Below are positions 61,508 to 64,000 of a DNA stretch of 64,000 nucleotides, in pieces (the first letter of the stretch is position 1; each line of letters begins with the position of its first letter). The DNA is from Leisingera caerulea DSM 24564. Lineage in GTDB: Bacteria > Pseudomonadota > Alphaproteobacteria > Rhodobacterales > Rhodobacteraceae. The stretch covers positions 2,427,217 through 2,491,216 of the forward strand of contig NZ_KI421513.1 in the NCBI RefSeq assembly GCF_000473325.1, in the 5' to 3' direction. The notes beneath the pieces are model-generated. The model saw only the letters and a program-made list of their open reading frames with translations, was not told the origin of the DNA and did not search any database. The translations under genes and the position numbers were made by a program.

Positions 61508-62761
61508 ATGCGGTTTTCGGGCTGGCGTGTGCTCCGGGAGGGGCTCACCGGAAACAAGGGGTGGGCGCCCCATTGGCGGGACCCTGAGCCCAAATCCGAA
61601 TATGACGTGGTGATCATCGGCGGCGGCGGCCACGGGCTCGCGACGGCCTATTACCTGGCCAAGGAACACGGCATTACCAATGTCGCTGTGCTGGAAAAGG
61701 GGTACCTCGGCGGCGGCAATGTGGGGCGCAACACCACAATTGTGCGGGCCAACTACTATTTGCCGGGCAACTCCGAATTCTATTCCCATTCACTGAAGCT
61801 GTGGGAAACGATGGAGCAGGACCTGAACTACAACGCGATGATGTCCCAGCGCGGCATCATCAACCTGTTCCACAACGACGGCCAGCGCGATGCGGCGGTG
61901 CGCCGGGGCAATTCCATCGTGAACCAGGGCGATGATGCCGAGCTGCTGAGCCGGGAGCAGGTGCGCGAGCTGGCGCCGTTTTTGAATTTCGACAACAACC
62001 GCTTTCCGATCATGGGCGGGCTGTTGCAGCGCCGTGCGGGGACCGCACGGCATGATGCAGTGGCCTGGGGTTATGCCCGCGGGGCTGACATGCGCGGGGT
62101 TGATCTGATCCAGAACTGCGAAGTCACCGGAATCGACGTCAAGAACGGCAAGGTGGTGGGCGTGCAGACCGCTCGCGGCCCGATCCGCGCCAAGAAAGTG
62201 GCACTGGCTGCTGCGGGCCGTTCCGGCCAGGTGGCGGCGATGGCGGGGCTGACGCTGCCGATCGAAAGCCACGTGCTGCAGGCCTTTGTGTCGGAAGGGC
62301 TGAAGCCCATTGTCGACCATGTGATCACCTTTGCCGAGGGGCATCTCTATATCAGCCAGTCTGACAAGGGCGGGCTGGTTTTCGGCAGCTACCTGGATTT
62401 CTACAGTTCCTATGCGGCGCGGGGAAACCTGCCGATGGTGGAGCACACGATGGAAACATTTGTGGCGATGGTGCCCGCAGTCAGCAAGGCGCGGCTCTTG
62501 CGCAGCTGGGGCGGGATCATGGACATGACACCGGACGGCTCGCCCATCATCGACCATGCGCCGATCGACGGCCTCTACCTGAACTGCGGCTGGTGTTACG
62601 GCGGCTTCAAGGCGACACCGGGCTCGGGCAGCGTATACGCGCACCTGATTGCCACGGACCGGCCGCATGGCGCCGCCGCGAAGTTCAAGCTCGACCGCTT
62701 CCGCAGCGGCGTTGGCCTGATGGATGAGGAGGGGACCGGTGCGCAGCATAACCTGCACTAA
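61508..62761 (+). CDS. soxB: Sarcosine oxidase beta subunit
   Basis: 417 aa, full length, from ATG 61508 (GGGGAGG upstream). FAD loop GGGGHGLATAYYLAKEHG (38-55), the TARHDAVAWGYA segment near the covalent-FMN histidine of the family, and the C-terminal GWCYGGFKATPGSG. Oxidative demethylation of sarcosine to glycine, with the one-carbon unit going to tetrahydrofolate. First gene of the sox operon. Confidence 0.95.
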   Translation: MRFSGWRVLREGLTGNKGWAPHWRDPEPKSEYDVVIIGGGGHGLATAYYLAKEHGITNVAVLEKGYLGGGNVGRNTTIVRANYYLPGNSEFYSHSLKLWETMEQDLNYNAMMSQRGIINLFHNDGQRDAAVRRGNSIVNQGDDAELLSREQVRELAPFLNFDNNRFPIMGGLLQRRAGTARHDAVAWGYARGADMRGVDLIQNCEVTGIDVKNGKVVGVQTARGPIRAKKVALAAAGRSGQVAAMAGLTLPIESHVLQAFVSEGLKPIVDHVITFAEGHLYISQSDKGGLVFGSYLDFYSSYAARGNLPMVEHTMETFVAMVPAVSKARLLRSWGGIMDMTPDGSPIIDHAPIDGLYLNCGWCYGGFKATPGSGSVYAHLIATDRPHGAAAKFKLDRFRSGVGLMDEEGTGAQHNLH

Positions 62762-62769
62762 GCGTTTGG

Positions 62770-62818
62770 AGCGCGCCGGGCATGCCTCCGGCGGGAGTAT
62801 TTTCGGAAAGATGAAAGG
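62770..62818 (+). repeat. Dispersed intergenic repeat, copy B2
   Basis: GCCTCCGGCGGGAGTATTT, eight variable bases, AAGATGAAAGGGC. Fills the gap between soxB and soxD, inside the operon. The same element is at 45915-45955. Confidence 0.65.
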
Positions 62819-62827
62819 GCGCCGGTC

Positions 62828-63097
62828 ATGAGAATTACCTGTCCGCTCTGCGGTGAGAGGGACCGCCGCGAATTCTATTACAAAGGTGCCGCACTGGTGC
62901 GCCCGGCTGAGGGGGCAGATCTGGACGCCTGGCATGAATATCTGAACCTGCGCGAGAACCCGGCGGGACCGCTGGATGAGCTGTGGTACCACGAAATGGG
63001 CTGCAATGCCTGGCTGAAGGTCACCCGTGATACTGCCACGCACGAGATTTCGGCTGTAGAGCTGGCGTCTGAGGCCGGGCTGGGAGGTGAGACATGA
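62828..63097 (+). CDS. soxD: Sarcosine oxidase delta subunit
   Basis: 89 aa small zinc subunit. Cys5 and Cys8 (CPLC), His55 and Cys59 (YHEMGC) are the usual zinc ligands. Its TGA overlaps the soxA ATG. Confidence 0.93.
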   Translation: MRITCPLCGERDRREFYYKGAALVRPAEGADLDAWHEYLNLRENPAGPLDELWYHEMGCNAWLKVTRDTATHEISAVELASEAGLGGET

Positions 63098-64000
63098 GGC
63101 TTCCCGGCAAGGGTCTGAATCAGGGCGCGAAGCCCATCACCTTTTCCTTCAATGGCCGTCACATGATGGGGCTTGAAGGCGACACGCTGGCGGCAGCGCT
63201 GCTGGCCAACGGCGTGCATCTGGTGGGGCGGTCGTTTAAATACCACCGCCCGCGCGGTGTGCTGACCGCGGGCAGCGAGGAGCCGAACGCGCTGATGACC
63301 ATCGGTACCGGCGGCCAGCAGGATCCGAACGTGCGCGCCACCCAGCAGGAGCTGTTCGAGGGGCTGGAGGCGCGCAGCCAGAATTGCTGGCCCTCGGTCG
63401 AGCGCGACGTGATGGCCGTGAACGACCTGGCGGCGCCGTTCTTTGGCGCGGGGTTCTACTACAAAACCTTCATGTGGCCGGCGGCGTTCTGGGAGAAGGT
63501 CTATGAGCCGGTGATCCGCAATGCGGCAGGTCTTGGCGCGCTGTCGGGCGAGGCGGATCAGGACCGGTATGAGAAGGCTTTTGCCTTCTGCGACGTGCTG
63601 GTGATCGGCTCCGGTCCTGCCGGGCTGATGGCGGCGCTGACTGCGGGCCGTGCCGGGGCTGATGTGATCCTGGCAGAGGAAGACAGCCGCATGGGCGGCC
63701 GCCTGCTGGCAGAGCGCGAGGAAATCGGCGGCAAGCCGGGCCATGAGTGGGCGGCTGAAGTTCTGGCAGAGCTTGAGGCGATGGATAACGTGCGGCTGAT
63801 GACCCGGACTGCCGTCACCGGCGCTTATGACCAGGGCACCTATGGCGCGCTGGAGCGGGTCTCGCACCATCTGCCGCGGCGGCACTCGCTGAAGGACAGC
63901 CATCTGCCGCGCGAATGTTTCTGGCGGATTGCGGCCAAGCACGCGGTGCTGGCTGCTGGCGCGATCGAGCGTCCGGTGGCGTTCCGCAACAACGACCGAC
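63094..64000 (+). CDS. soxA: Sarcosine oxidase alpha subunit (partial, runs off right edge)
   Basis: About 302 codons of a protein that usually has about 1000. The N-terminal ferredoxin-like part (FSFNGRHMMGLEGDTLAAALLANG, GRSFKYHRPRG) is followed by the NAD-binding VLVIGSGPAGLMAALTAGRAG. The C-terminal folate-binding half and soxG would lie beyond the window. Confidence 0.95.
   Translation, partial: MRLPGKGLNQGAKPITFSFNGRHMMGLEGDTLAAALLANGVHLVGRSFKYHRPRGVLTAGSEEPNALMTIGTGGQQDPNVRATQQELFEGLEARSQNCWPSVERDVMAVNDLAAPFFGAGFYYKTFMWPAAFWEKVYEPVIRNAAGLGALSGEADQDRYEKAFAFCDVLVIGSGPAGLMAALTAGRAGADVILAEEDSRMGGRLLAEREEIGGKPGHEWAAEVLAELEAMDNVRLMTRTAVTGAYDQGTYGALERVSHHLPRRHSLKDSHLPRECFWRIAAKHAVLAAGAIERPVAFRNNDR

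Noticed and set aside
1..64000. CRISPR arrays, insertion sequences, prophage, toxin-antitoxin or defence islands
   Set aside because: No regularly spaced repeats, transposase, integrase or known defence proteins were seen on either strand.

Overview
The window reads as chromosome of a marine alphaproteobacterium of the Rhodobacteraceae (Roseobacter group, Leisingera/Phaeobacter/Ruegeria-like). This rests on the high GC, the aerobic CobGHIJN cobalamin genes, the DUF1636-cobW pair, the class II GlpX, the sarcosine oxidase operon, a fused carnitine dehydrogenase/thioesterase and alphaproteobacterial operators (TGA-N9-TCA for iron, GTTC-N7-GTTC for SOS). The placement is inferred from gene content and protein style; no database was searched. 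I see no phage, insertion sequence, integrase or CRISPR array. Coding density is high.

Layout. 1-9000: aerobic cobalamin synthesis on the minus strand (DUF1636, cobW, cobN, cobG, cobH, cobI, cobJ running off the left edge) behind a cobalamin riboswitch, with cobO diverging. 9094-11449: glpD and its DeoR-type regulator. 11533-18318: an iron/haem locus behind an iron-responsive operator: a 55-codon leader ORF, hemP, a cysteine-rich protein, imelysin, then bfd, bfr, a di-haem DUF1111 protein, a second imelysin-like protein and a Tat-exported DUF1513 protein. 18433-24317: metG, an MFS transporter, YceI, an orphan LexA-boxed imuA-like gene and two sister rhodaneses. 24496-30584: an aldo/keto reductase and a carnitine-to-glycine-betaine cluster (GlxA-type regulator, BKACE, lipocalin, carnitine dehydrogenase-thioesterase fusion, SDR). 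30685-37096: an XRE regulator, DUF2061 plus desaturase, EamA, NUDIX, DUF983, then an EF-hand/ECF sigma/putative anti-sigma/CpxP-like group. 37188-43542: a PleD-like diguanylate cyclase, DUF3572, a HAD phosphatase, an MttB-family methyltransferase, and an H-NOX/diguanylate cyclase pair. 43705-44024: two identical tRNA-Glu genes. 44129-48413: housekeeping recJ, glpX and hom. 48529-56609: mixed small operons, including a pirin, a nucleotide cyclase, a reductive-dehalogenase-like Fe-S protein and a LysR/dehydrogenase pair. 56610-59444: three Tad-type pilus/VWA genes. 59793-64000: gdhA and soxB-soxD-soxA (soxA cut by the right edge).

Links between genes. Carnitine would be oxidised to glycine betaine by the 26.7-30.6 kb cluster. 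The MttB-family protein (39.9 kb) and heterotetrameric sarcosine oxidase (61.5 kb) belong to demethylation of such compounds, and gdhA next to it can recycle nitrogen. The same 17 bp dyad (ACACT-N7-AGTGt/a) lies upstream of both mttB and soxB, 21.5 kb apart, which suggests one regulator. Corrinoid-using enzymes (the MttB family, the dehalogenase-like protein) give the B12 genes possible local consumers. Most of the rest is ordinary Roseobacter chromosome; the iron locus, the shared dyad, the signalling proteins with missing canonical residues, the imuA without its partners and two dispersed repeat families are the parts most worth checking.
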